Of a stretch of 64,000 nt of DNA, positions 1 to 7,759 are shown in pieces. This DNA is from Stieleria varia (GTDB lineage: Bacteria; Planctomycetota; Planctomycetia; Pirellulales; Pirellulaceae). The stretch spans positions 2,480,001 to 2,544,000 of the forward strand of contig NZ_CP151726.1 of assembly GCF_038443385.1 (NCBI RefSeq), given 5' to 3'. The notes beneath the pieces were generated by a model. The model had not been told where the DNA came from. It saw only the letters and a program-made list of their open reading frames with translations, and did no database searches. The position numbers were made by a program, and so were the translations under genes. Positions within the stretch are counted from its first letter, which is position 1, and each line of letters begins with the position of its first letter.

Positions 1-1
1 A

Positions 2-70
2 CCTCAAGAGAACCAAAAATCCACCCAGTCTCAATTCGGCCAAAAACGCGACATCAAAAAGGCCGGTAAC
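2..70 (-). repeat. Cassette 3'-flanking repeat, copy 1
   Basis: Read on the minus strand it begins GTTACCGGCCTTTTTGATG and continues through GGCCGAATTGAGACTG to a GGTTCTC block. It lies 3' of the broken gene that ends at 148 and may continue past the left window edge. Two more copies lie at 3863-3933 and 4085-4159 in the same orientation. The CGGCC/GGCCG halves could form a short stem, but this is weak as a terminator. Confidence 0.8.
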
Positions 71-414
71 ATCTAAATCTGCAAGACGGTTGGCGACGTG
101 CTTAGGTCCCGTAATGCGAAATCAAAATAAAGACGGGAAAAAGTAGCTCATTCGTCAAACCGTTTTGAATGTTTAAACAATGGCAGTAACAGTTCATCAT
201 CCCAGCCACAAATCTCGAAATACTCACTTGCCGCGAAAAAACGCTGGTCCCAAAGTTCTCTCACTACCTTCTCGACGTTCTTCTCGTCAACTTCCCACAA
301 GTAATTTATTCTATTTGCACTCGAGAGCCCTCCTCTAGCGGAGCTCTCGTTTATCCAGTCCCGAAGCGTAGTTCTTTTATCAACTCGCAAATTGAGATGA
401 CACTCAGACAAAAC

Positions 415-2138
415 GAGTGTGACCGGCAACCCGCGAGGCTTCTGCGGAGCATTGCGGAATCTGGGTAAACAAAAAGCGGCCAACCTGCCATGATTTGGGT
501 TCTAACTTCCAGGTATCAAAGGCAGGAGGCCGCTGAAATGAGCGTCGAACATTCAAGCGATATTGACAACCCCACTTCGTCTTCTTTTCCGCAGTCGCCC
601 GAGCAAATCGCCGAGAAACTGCAGCAGTGCGGCGACACCATCCGAGAACACGTCGTCAATGCTTCTAAATGCGGCCAGTCTTTCGATGAAACCGAGCGTG
701 CCGTGTGGAATCTTGTCTTGAAAACCGGCTTTCTGGCGATGGAGCTCTTCACCAAACTCCAAGGCAAGGGGGACCTTGGTGATCAAGCGGTCAGCGAATC
801 AGGCAAAACACTGCGACGCAGCGAGAAACCGACCGACACGGTGGTTCGGTCGATTTTCGGTGAACACGCCTTTCAACAGTACACCTACAGCCCGGGAAAG
901 AACAAGAGAATCGAACTGCATCCGATCAGCGCCCGCATGCAACTGCCGGAGCACCGCTGGTCGTACCTGCTCCAAGAGTTCTCCCAAATGTTCTGCGTCG
1001 AATCCGCATTCAACCAGGCCGCTGATAATCTCGAACTCGTTTTCGGAGCGAAATTCTCGATCGACACGCTCGAACAGACCAGCCAGAGAATGGGGGTCCA
1101 GGCCGATGCCTTTCTGGACGACTTGCCCACGCCCAAAAAGAAGGATGAAGCCGAGCTTCTCGTCGCTTCGGCCGACTGCAAGGGCGTTCCCTTGATCAAA
1201 GACGATGCCGCCAAAGTTGCTGCTTTTGAGACAGCAAAGAAACGGCCCGGAAACCGTCGCATGGCAACGGTCACGAGTGCTTACACCGTCGATCCCTATG
1301 TTCGCACAGCCGAGCAAATTGTCGCTGCCTTGTTCCGTGATGACAAAGAACCCGGCACGCAATCACGCAAGAGCAAAAAGAAACGACCGCGGCCAAAGCA
1401 CAAGCATACATCGGCTCACTTTCCCGCGACCTTCGTGGACGACGATACGGAGGTTCCCATCAGCGGTATCCACGAGGGGATCGCATGGCTCGCAGATCAA
1501 GTCAGTGTCCGCCGAAAGAAACTCCAAGTGATCATTCTGTTAATGGACGGTCAGCAGAGCCTCTGGGAAGTCGCGCAGTTACACTTAGGCGACGATCCAT
1601 TAGTGGTGCCAATCTTGGACATCATTCACGTAGCGACTTACGTGTGGGAGGCTTCGTCATTGTTCGAGAAATCCAGCGAAAAGCGAGCAGCGTTTACGCG
1701 GGAGCGATTGCTGAAAATCCTGCGTGGTGAGGTCAACGGGGTGATCCGAGGGCTACGTCGAATGGGTTCGCTTGGGAAACTCAAGGGCGATAAACTCAAA
1801 GACCTTCGACGCATCTGTGGTTACTTCGAGAAACACAAGGATCGGATGCGTTACGACGAATATCTTGCTGCAGGCTACCCGATTGCCTCGGGTGTGATCG
1901 AAGGCGCGTGCGGGCACTTGGTAAAGGACCGCATGGAACGAAGCGGGATGCGTTGGACGCTGGAAGCTGCACGGAGCATGCTCAACGTGCGGGCGGTATT
2001 TCAGAGTGACTACTGGGATAAATTCTGCAAACAGCGAGTCACGGAGTTGAGCGAGAGCACCCATCCAAACCGTAACATGGTCTGCCACTACACTCCGCTT
2101 ACCATGGCATGTTAACCGGCGGGTTGCCGGTCACACTC
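415..2138 (+). mobile_element. ISKra4-type insertion sequence
   Basis: The terminal inverted repeats are identical over 20 bp: GAGTGTGACCGGCAACCCGC at 415-434 and its complement at 2119-2138. The element is flanked by a 9-bp direct repeat AGACAAAAC at 406-414 and 2139-2147, the expected target duplication. One transposase gene fills it. The perfect ends, intact gene and clean duplication suggest a recent insertion. It interrupts the gene described at 148-2476. Confidence 0.9.
538..2115 (+). CDS. ISKra4-family transposase
   Basis: This protein of about 525 residues is the transposase of the surrounding insertion sequence. The recognisable signature is the C-terminal block YPIASGVIEGACGHLVKDRM followed by ERSGMRW, typical of ISKra4-type transposases. 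Upstream blocks such as VIILLMDGQQSLW and ILDIIHVATYVWEA carry candidate catalytic acidic residues (an RNase H-like DDE-type core is known for the family). A basic stretch rich in Lys and Arg sits in the middle. I chose the ATG at 538 over the in-frame ATG at 490 because a perfect AGGAGG stands at 524-529, eight bases upstream. The gene appears intact. Confidence 0.92.
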   Translation: MSVEHSSDIDNPTSSSFPQSPEQIAEKLQQCGDTIREHVVNASKCGQSFDETERAVWNLVLKTGFLAMELFTKLQGKGDLGDQAVSESGKTLRRSEKPTDTVVRSIFGEHAFQQYTYSPGKNKRIELHPISARMQLPEHRWSYLLQEFSQMFCVESAFNQAADNLELVFGAKFSIDTLEQTSQRMGVQADAFLDDLPTPKKKDEAELLVASADCKGVPLIKDDAAKVAAFETAKKRPGNRRMATVTSAYTVDPYVRTAEQIVAALFRDDKEPGTQSRKSKKKRPRPKHKHTSAHFPATFVDDDTEVPISGIHEGIAWLADQVSVRRKKLQVIILLMDGQQSLWEVAQLHLGDDPLVVPILDIIHVATYVWEASSLFEKSSEKRAAFTRERLLKILRGEVNGVIRGLRRMGSLGKLKGDKLKDLRRICGYFEKHKDRMRYDEYLAAGYPIASGVIEGACGHLVKDRMERSGMRWTLEAARSMLNVRAVFQSDYWDKFCKQRVTELSESTHPNRNMVCHYTPLTMAC

Positions 2139-2516
2139 AGACAAAACTGACACTGGATATACCAGGAGTGGACGGGAAACAAACTCCTTAGGACACTTTA
2201 GTCCAACACCATGCTTAGATTCCCATAGTCTCAGTAGGTCTTCGTAGCGAGATGCTGGCAGAGGTCCATTATTCTGAGGATCTTCCCAAGGGTTAAATGG
2301 TGGAGCTCCAAACGTTGGAGCTGCGGCAACTCGATGAAAACTGTCGATATTGAAATACTTGGTGGGATTTAAATGCCCGTAGTCAAGATCGAGTCTATCA
2401 AGGAGTTTTGTGACAATTGAATTCCCACCTGCCTTATGCCATTCGCTAACCGAGCATGAAATGCTAAAACGCTCACTGAAGTGGACCCCAATATTTGGAC
2501 CACGAGCGCGCTCGGC

Positions 2517-3389
2517 TTAGATAGAAAGAGCGAGGCGTTTTGACCGGCCGCTGCGGTAGACTTCCGCAGGCGTTTGGCGTTCGAGCGAACTGTGTTTTCG
2601 CTCGCGGGTATAGAAGTCAAAGTAACTGCTCAACCCTTTGTAAAGATCGGTTCCTGTGACGTACTCCTTGAGGTAGACCTCCTCGTATTTGACAGTTCTC
2701 CAAAGACGTTCGATCATCACGTTGTCGATCGCTCGGCCTTTGCCATCCATGCTGATCGCGACCCCGTGTGACTTCAGTTTCTCAGTATGTTCTCGGCTCG
2801 TAAACTGTGATCCCTGGTCGGTGTTGAAGATCTCCGGTGTCGCGATTTGCAGCGCCTCTTCGAGAGCCTCGACGCAGAAATCGGCGTCCATGCTGTTGGA
2901 CAAACGCCAGCTCAAAACATGGCGGCTATACCAGTCCAGCACAGCGACCAAGTACATGAATCCATGACGCATCGGGATGTAGGTGATGTCACTGCACCAC
3001 ACCTGGTTGGGACGCTCGATTGAAAGTCCGCGCAGCAGATAGGGATACACCCGATGCCCCGCGTTTCGCAGCGTCGACCGGCGCCCAGGCGCTATGCCTT
3101 CGATCCCCATTTTCCGCATTAAACGCTGCACACGCTTGCGATTGACAACAAATCCCTGATCCTCCAGGAAGTCAACGATCTGCCTGGAGCCGCGTGCCGG
3201 ATGCTTGAGGTGTTCTTCATCCATCAGTCGCATGAACTGAAGATTCTCCTCTGTCTCCGACTGGGGCTCGTAGTAGATGCTGCTTCTTTGAATTCCAAGG
3301 AGTCGGCACTGCTCACGGACGCTCAGATCTACGTTCTCGAAGTCGATCCATGAACGTGCTTCAGTCACCGTCTTGGGCCACTTTTTTTT
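2517..3389 (-). CDS. IS3-family transposase OrfB (DDE integrase core)
   Basis: This is the catalytic half of the IS3 transposase, an rve-type integrase domain. The DDE triad can be placed at WCSDITYIP, FNTDQGSQFTS and the Glu in NVMIERLWRTVKYEE. An HTH_21-like segment (LMRKMGIEG) precedes it. The reading frame is open upstream to 3581, but that part overlaps orfA in another frame and does not look like coding sequence, so I start the feature at the A9 tract, where an OrfAB fusion would enter this frame. The C-terminus (ERQTPAEVYRSGR) is complete. The relation to orfA is +1 (equivalent to -2), unlike the usual -1. Confidence 0.88.
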   Translation of the reverse strand, partial: KKKWPKTVTEARSWIDFENVDLSVREQCRLLGIQRSSIYYEPQSETEENLQFMRLMDEEHLKHPARGSRQIVDFLEDQGFVVNRKRVQRLMRKMGIEGIAPGRRSTLRNAGHRVYPYLLRGLSIERPNQVWCSDITYIPMRHGFMYLVAVLDWYSRHVLSWRLSNSMDADFCVEALEEALQIATPEIFNTDQGSQFTSREHTEKLKSHGVAISMDGKGRAIDNVMIERLWRTVKYEEVYLKEYVTGTDLYKGLSSYFDFYTRERKHSSLERQTPAEVYRSGRSKRLALSI

Positions 3390-3660
3390 TAAGCCATTCC
3401 AGCTGTACCTTAAGCCGACCGATCTGCTCATAGAGTTCTGCCGACTCGGGTTCGTCAGAGTGCTTCGCATCCGGCTTGATCTTGCCGTCGAGAAACACAT
3501 CTTCCGCACCATCGAGAAGCTGCTTTTTCCAAAGATTGATTTGAGTCGCGTGAAGCTTGTGCTTCTGGGCCATTTCAGCAATCGTCTTGACTCCCTTGAT
3601 TGCCTCCAAGGCTACTTTGGCCTTGAAAGAGGGAGAGAATGAGCGGCGTTTCCGTGCCAT
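3361..3660 (-). CDS. IS3-family transposase OrfA (helix-turn-helix)
   Basis: This 99-residue protein is the DNA-binding half of the IS3 transposase. The N-terminus is a helix-turn-helix of the HTH_8 type (FKAKVALEAIKGVKTIAEMA, then INLWKKQLLDGA), followed by a leucine-zipper-like stretch ending QLEWLKKK. I chose the ATG at 3660 (MARKRRSF); in-frame codons upstream have no support. The gene ends shortly after a run of nine A residues (3382-3390, minus strand), where frameshifting into orfB is expected. In the sequence as given, orfB lies one base forward of orfA at this tract rather than one base back. Confidence 0.88.
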   Translation of the reverse strand: MARKRRSFSPSFKAKVALEAIKGVKTIAEMAQKHKLHATQINLWKKQLLDGAEDVFLDGKIKPDAKHSDEPESAELYEQIGRLKVQLEWLKKKVAQDGD

Positions 3661-3762
3661 GATTTTCCTCGGTAAATGAAATCTTCGGTTGACTCTGGTT
3701 TTACCGATCAAAACGCGAATTTTCTACCTTAACTCGTGGTCCAAATATTGGGGTCCACTTCA

Positions 3763-4160
3763 AACCATCCGATCTCAATTCGGCCAAGACCATCCCAAGA
3801 GAATCGGTTGAGAAAACGCCGTCGAGAGGTCTCTCCAATCTTCGCAACAATTCGGCCGCGCACCCCTCAGAAGAACCAAAAATCCCCTCAGTCTCAATTC
3901 GGCCAAAAATGCGACATCAAAAAGGCCGGTAACAGCTGGCGGCATTCATGCTCAAGATGCGTGTGGCGGGCATCCCGCCCGAAGTTGCGATGACTTCCTG
4001 TCATCGCTACGGGCACTTCACTCGTTGCTGTCTTACCCAAACCGCCAATTCGGCTCCTGACCCTTTTTCTCGTCCGGCCACGCACCCCTCACGAGAACCA
4101 AAAATCCACCCAGTCTCAATTCGGCCAAAAAAAAATGCGACATCAAAAAGGCCGGTAACA
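3763..4160 (-). repeat. Two further cassette-repeat copies with a short spacer
   Basis: Copies of the cassette 3'-flanking repeat stand at 3863-3933 and 4085-4159, both in the same orientation as the copy at 2-70. The 3763-3862 stretch holds two more GGCCGAATTG words, so repeat-like sequence reaches the IS3 boundary. The spacer between copies (about 150 bp) has only a short frame ending in the repeat and no gene I can support. The repeat at 4085-4159 supplies the last codons and stop of the next gene. Confidence 0.75.
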
Positions 4161-4682
4161 CGTAACAACCTGACCATTCTCAGTCCATGCATTTTGACAA
4201 GTCCAGGTATAGCAAACGCAATTAGTGGCGAATATCTGCAAAAAAACAAGCAATTTAGGGAAAGTGATTCTTCGAAAACCGATGAGCATGCAAACGAATT
4301 CTGTAATTGTTATAACCAAAAACACATATGTGAGTGTCCGTAATGCATCTTCTGTCGTGCTCCTTTGATCGGAAAAAACGACGCAGTAACTGGTCAACAA
4401 ATAGACAAATGGCGACAAATATAGAGCGTTTACAAATCGCGATAAAAAATCATTTTCAATTTCGAGTAAAAAAGACTTGCAATACATTCCAAATCCAAGA
4501 ACAGATAGTACCAGGATTGGAATAAAGTCTCTTTCGATCAAGAAAGCGATAGCGCTAGCTCCGACAAGGGCCAACCCAATGGATTCGACAACCACTTGAC
4601 GCTTTTCCGTCAAAGGCGGGCTCGCTGGCTTGATCGAGAATCGACCTACAGTCTTGTACGGGTTTACTGGTTCTTTACTCAT
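4143..4682 (-). CDS. Four-helix membrane protein, candidate immunity protein
   Basis: This protein of about 179 residues has four strongly hydrophobic segments (around VVESIGLALVGASAIAFLI, FIPILVLSVLGFGMYC, LYLSPFVYLLTSYCVVF and LTYVFLVITITEFVCMLIGF), probably inner-membrane helices, and possibly a fifth near the C-terminus. I chose the start MSKEPVNPY at 4682; in-frame codons reach back to 4748. I do not recognise a family. It lies directly downstream of the RHS toxin gene on the same strand, with a gap of about 210 bp. Its last residues (CYRPF) and stop are encoded by the cassette repeat. Position makes it a candidate immunity protein for the metallopeptidase toxin. That role is inferred from context only. 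Confidence 0.65.
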   Translation of the reverse strand: MSKEPVNPYKTVGRFSIKPASPPLTEKRQVVVESIGLALVGASAIAFLIERDFIPILVLSVLGFGMYCKSFLLEIENDFLSRFVNALYLSPFVYLLTSYCVVFSDQRSTTEDALRTLTYVFLVITITEFVCMLIGFRRITFPKLLVFLQIFATNCVCYTWTCQNAWTENGQVVTCYRPF

Positions 4683-4896
4683 CTCGGTTGCCTTAATCTC
4701 TAATTTCTCTCCAAAAGCTGACTTTGGCTGTTTGTAATACACCGTCACAGCAACAATCTATGAAAATTGCATCTGATCGCCTTGCGCAGTGCAACAAAAG
4801 CTTGGGCCGGCGAGAGGGTAATAATCCTTGGTATGTCAAATTAAAACGCTTGTGATGTCCGGGAGCGATGTGTCGCGATGAAAGGAAGGGGGAATC

Positions 4897-6246
4897 CTAA
4901 AACTGGCTATTTACCTCTTCCCACGAAGGCACTGTGTAATACTCTAAAACATATGCGTTATTTGTAGCTGCATGCGGATCCGAGTCCTTTAGTACCATCG
5001 CTTGATCCCTTGACGCTCCTCTGAATTTATCAAATGGTTCATCTTTAGTATGTGCTGCTTCATGGCTAGCCTCGTGGATTAATGTTCCAATCCTAGTTTT
5101 ACTTCCAGCATTGTCGCCGGACAGGTCGAAGTATGCGTTGTCATTAAAATAGATCTTCTGTAAATTATCTGTTGGTATTACAAATGCAATCACGATGCCT
5201 GTTGGTGAGTAAAGCCCCGCACCCATATCCCGCCGTTCCTGCTCGGACTTAGCAAGAAACGAGTAACCGTAGTCCCAAGTGTTACCTCTATTGTTTATGA
5301 ATGTTATTGACTCCAAGTAGTCGCGGGAGTGAGTTAGATTCGTCAAGACCACTTGGCGATCGCCAGTCCCGAAATATTTGTAGAATCGATCTTGAGCTCT
5401 TCGGCTGCCTCCACGGATTTCATTTATCCTGCTATCTAGTAATTTTATCGCTTTCTTCCGGTCTGATTCAAGGACATTTTCGTCGTTGATCATTCGAAGT
5501 TTAAGTTCAGCACTTTTCGTTTTCTGATCTATTCCGGCCATTCCTGGGTCTTGATTATTATACCAAACCATCAAAGGGATAGCGAACGCTGTTAGCGCAA
5601 CTGCAATCCCAATAGTTATAGTCATTGTTCTGGTTCCTCCTGCTCCGCCTGCCATCAAGCCGCTGGGATCGATGCCTGCAATCGGATCGCCGTGCACATA
5701 GGAGTACTTGTTAAAAGACTGCGGGTCCTGCCTGTTACCTGTGAAAGCGTCTAGCCGATTGAACTGGCCGTTGGCTGGGTTGTAGAAGCGCGCTCGTAGA
5801 TACTGCTGGCCGGCTTTGGCGTCGAAGTGCTCTCCGCTGTAGCCGAGCGATGAGAGGCGGTTGGCGACAGCGATCGATTGGGCAGTCGCATTGTGCAGGG
5901 CGATCATTTCGCCGTAGGCGGCGAAGGTGAAGACTTGGGCGATGGCGGCTGATGCGTCGTAGAGGACGCGGACGGAGCCGTGGCCGTCGTGGCCGAAGAT
6001 GTGGAGTTGGTCATTAGTCACTTGTCCTTGGTCATTTGTATCGACGACTCGTTGCGCGATTTCGTCGTGACCGAAGGTGTAGTCGATCGTTTTGACCACG
6101 TTGCCTTGGTCGTCGTACGTCGTCTCACGGATCGTCTGTGTGTAGCCGGTGTAGTTGTGGTGATCGGCTAAGAACGAGGTTTCAGACTTTAGGCTCCAGG
6201 TTTCAGTGTTGGGGTCGGCGGAGAGCGACGTGCCGTCTTCAGTCAC
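4897..6246 (-). CDS. RHS-repeat core protein, C-terminal fragment with M35-like metallopeptidase toxin domain
   Basis: This is the C-terminal part of an RHS polymorphic toxin. RHS/YD-type sequence precedes the RHS-associated core (GYSGEHFDAKAGQQYLRARF to DPSG, about residues 135-196). A hydrophobic segment follows (about 208-228), then a tip domain (about 240-449) with HEASH at 391-395, a nearby TKDE, and DPHAATNNAYVLEYYT. That arrangement resembles aspzincin (M35, deuterolysin-like) zinc proteases: HExxH, a downstream Asp, then an NAxxY block. RHS sequence continues in frame upstream of 6246 to about 6300 (RYEYDAKSFRINLV), then meets the stop of the transposase gene at 6328. The fragment therefore lacks the N-terminal RHS shell. 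GTG at 6246 is the first usable start, but expression may need recombination with a full-length RHS gene. Confidence 0.85.
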   Translation of the reverse strand: MTEDGTSLSADPNTETWSLKSETSFLADHHNYTGYTQTIRETTYDDQGNVVKTIDYTFGHDEIAQRVVDTNDQGQVTNDQLHIFGHDGHGSVRVLYDASAAIAQVFTFAAYGEMIALHNATAQSIAVANRLSSLGYSGEHFDAKAGQQYLRARFYNPANGQFNRLDAFTGNRQDPQSFNKYSYVHGDPIAGIDPSGLMAGGAGGTRTMTITIGIAVALTAFAIPLMVWYNNQDPGMAGIDQKTKSAELKLRMINDENVLESDRKKAIKLLDSRINEIRGGSRRAQDRFYKYFGTGDRQVVLTNLTHSRDYLESITFINNRGNTWDYGYSFLAKSEQERRDMGAGLYSPTGIVIAFVIPTDNLQKIYFNDNAYFDLSGDNAGSKTRIGTLIHEASHEAAHTKDEPFDKFRGASRDQAMVLKDSDPHAATNNAYVLEYYTVPSWEEVNSQF

Positions 6247-6316
6247 CAGATTGATTCGGAACGACTTGGCGTCGTACTCGTAGCGGGTTCTTTCTCTTGC
6301 GGTGAGCAGGGAAGGG

Positions 6317-7402
6317 CTTCGCCGGGGTCAGGCTTTGCATTGGGTTTTCAGTTGCAGTCTGTCCTCAATCGATGCTGCCCGTCGCCGCCACGACGGCGAC
6401 TCGGCATGTCGTCGCTCGGCGCGGCGGACAAGCCCCGAGACGCTGCCTATTCCGCTGACACCGAACGCCTCGCCTAGCTCTGCCAAAGTCGCTCCGGTCC
6501 ACCGACGACACAGCCATGCCGCCATGTCCCGACCGGGAGCTGAGGAGCGAAATACTGCGTAGTCCGAGGCGGTCACGCCATGGTCTTTGGCGACCGCTGC
6601 AATCAGTTCTGCCGGATCGACGCTACGCAAGCGACGGCTGACGCTGCGATGCCTGGTCTCGTCCCCGCTCTCGGCCAATTCCAACATCCGACGAAGAAAC
6701 GACTCGCTGCCGTACACCCAGCCGTGCATCGTGTCCTTCAAAAGGTCATGCCCCTGGGCCAAACCCTCGCTGACGTATTTCCGGTAGGCCTTATTCGCAT
6801 CGGCCCCGCCGTGAAGGCCCTGCCAATAGCGATGAAGTTCGTCGTAGCGAATCCAGGACAACCGCCGACGCTTATCGGCGTATCCCGGATAGGAACTGTG
6901 AAGCCAGGACTCCGGCCGTTGGGCCAGCGGTCGGGTGCCAACGCAAGGATTCAGGTGAATGTAGCGGCTGATCTGCCAGAAGTAGCCGGCATCCTCGACC
7001 GGGAAGGCCTTGTAGCGCCCCTGGTATAGATGCCCGGTGCGTCGGTTGCGTTTGGCATACCAGTTGGCGTATCCGGAAAGCCAGTGCTGCATGCCGGTGG
7101 CCAGGTTCGGCTCGGGGGTGCGAACGAGCGCGTGGATGTGATTGGGCATCCAGCAAAACGCAAAGACCTCCCAGCCGCACCGGGAGACTTGCTCAGTGAG
7201 TCCGCGGGTGAAGCGTTCGTAGTGTCCCTCATCGTGAAACAGTGCCCGTCGGCCATCACCCCGGGTGATCAGGTGATAGATAGCCCCGGGGAACTGGACG
7301 CGGTGAGGACGAGGCATGGTCAACTCTGAAGCGGAGGAGGATCAGACGGATGCCAAATCTATCACCGTCGAAAACCCAATACAAGGCCTGACCCCAGCGA
7401 AG
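6317..7402 (-). mobile_element. RAYT element bounded by 33-bp inverted repeats
   Basis: The transposase gene is bounded by inverted repeats at 6317-6349 and 7370-7402, identical at 30 of 33 positions and containing GCCTGACCCC and GCGAAG. The left repeat overlaps the 3' end of the gene. The left boundary abuts RHS coding sequence in the same reading frame as the transposase, separated by its stop codon. No RHS sequence is visible on the other side, so the element marks the truncation point of the RHS gene. Confidence 0.75.
6328..7323 (-). CDS. REP-associated tyrosine transposase (RAYT, Y1/HUH type)
   Basis: This 331-residue protein is an IS200-like HUH single-strand transposase of the REP-associated class. 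The N-terminal domain starts RVQFPGAIYHLITRGDGRR; the HUH motif is PNHIHALV (His62, His64). GHLYQGRYKAF and ISRYIHLNP follow, the latter carrying the likely nucleophilic tyrosine (about Tyr121). The C-terminal third (LIAAVAKDHGVTASDY to GIGSVSGLVRR) looks like the DnaA-type helix-turn-helix often found in RAYTs. Known members bind REP hairpins and can mobilise them. The window is rich in palindromic repeats, but whether this enzyme acts on any of them cannot be told. The gene appears intact. Confidence 0.92.
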   Translation of the reverse strand: MTMPRPHRVQFPGAIYHLITRGDGRRALFHDEGHYERFTRGLTEQVSRCGWEVFAFCWMPNHIHALVRTPEPNLATGMQHWLSGYANWYAKRNRRTGHLYQGRYKAFPVEDAGYFWQISRYIHLNPCVGTRPLAQRPESWLHSSYPGYADKRRRLSWIRYDELHRYWQGLHGGADANKAYRKYVSEGLAQGHDLLKDTMHGWVYGSESFLRRMLELAESGDETRHRSVSRRLRSVDPAELIAAVAKDHGVTASDYAVFRSSAPGRDMAAWLCRRWTGATLAELGEAFGVSGIGSVSGLVRRAERRHAESPSWRRRAASIEDRLQLKTQCKA

Positions 7403-7408
7403 CTCATT

Positions 7409-7467
7409 CCAAAGTCGAAGGGCGCGTTGGCGACACTGTCGTCAGCGCACCTTCCCTTCGATTTTGG
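7409..7467. repeat. Imperfect hairpin between the RAYT element and DUF1501 gene
   Basis: The arms CCAAAGTCGAAGGG and CCCTTCGATTTTGG face each other around a GC-rich centre. It follows the right inverted repeat of the RAYT element by a few bases. It could be a REP-like target or a terminator. No gene is supported between 7324 and 7609. Confidence 0.55.
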
Positions 7468-7609
7468 CACAACGCGAAAAATCTCAGGGGGTTTGGGGGA
7501 CTGGTCCCCCAAGTACTTCCAACCATTTCCGACTCTTAAGTTCCACGTTTCCAATGAGCAAAGATCACGCTCGACTCCAATTCACACTGAACCAAAACAG
7601 TAGCCCCCA

Positions 7610-7750
7610 GTGAGCCTCAGGCGCTAGCCGTGGGTCTGAGGCGGATTGTGGTGCCGGCCCACGGCTAGCGCCTGAGGCTCACTCTGATTGCGATGCATGG
7701 GACAAAAACATGGACTAGAAAAACAATGTCAACACCAAATTTTGAACAGC
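7610..7750 (-). repeat. 158-bp family hairpin repeat, solitary copy
   Basis: A perfect 26-bp stem (7610-7635 with 7659-7684; core GGCGCTAGCCGTGGG) is joined to a conserved tail reading GATGCATGGGACAAAAACAT and ending near AACACCAAATTTTGA. It is the reverse complement of the unit repeated five times at 28833-29658. It lies just 3' of the DUF1501 gene, where it could also act as a terminator. Confidence 0.85.
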
Positions 7751-7759
7751 CCACCACCA

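Larger units (their letters stand above)
148..2476 (-). pseudogene. Unrecognised gene split by an ISKra4-type element and beheaded by an IS3 element
   Basis: On the minus strand one frame is open from the edge of the IS3 element at 2476 down to 2139. If the insertion at 415-2138 and one copy of its 9-bp target duplication are removed, the same frame continues without interruption (junction ...VSVLSECHLNL...) to a stop at 148. The rebuilt fragment is about 197 residues, includes motifs such as HLNPTKYFNIDSFHRV and YFEICGWDDELLLPL, and shows no signal peptide or membrane segment. I do not recognise a family. Its 5' end is missing: the flank beyond the IS3 element is cassette-repeat DNA, and there is no target duplication, which suggests a deletion. 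It sits between copies of the cassette repeat downstream of the RHS toxin, so an orphan toxin or immunity module is plausible, but this is inference. Confidence 0.75.
2477..3762 (-). mobile_element. IS3-family insertion sequence
   Basis: The ends are a perfect 30-bp inverted repeat at 2477-2506 and 3733-3762, starting TGAAGTGGACCCCAATATTT, with the TG...CA termini usual for IS3 elements. It encodes overlapping orfA and orfB on the minus strand. No target duplication is visible: the left flank ends GCTCAC and the right flank begins AACCAT. The flanks belong to unrelated sequence (broken gene versus cassette repeat), consistent with deletion or recombination after insertion. Confidence 0.92.

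Noticed and set aside
2369..2620. Minus-strand open frame across the IS3 left end
   Set aside because: It crosses the insertion boundary in a different frame from both the host gene and orfB.
3894..4085. Short frame in the cassette-repeat spacer
   Set aside because: It reads through repeat sequence and has no start context or recognisable product.
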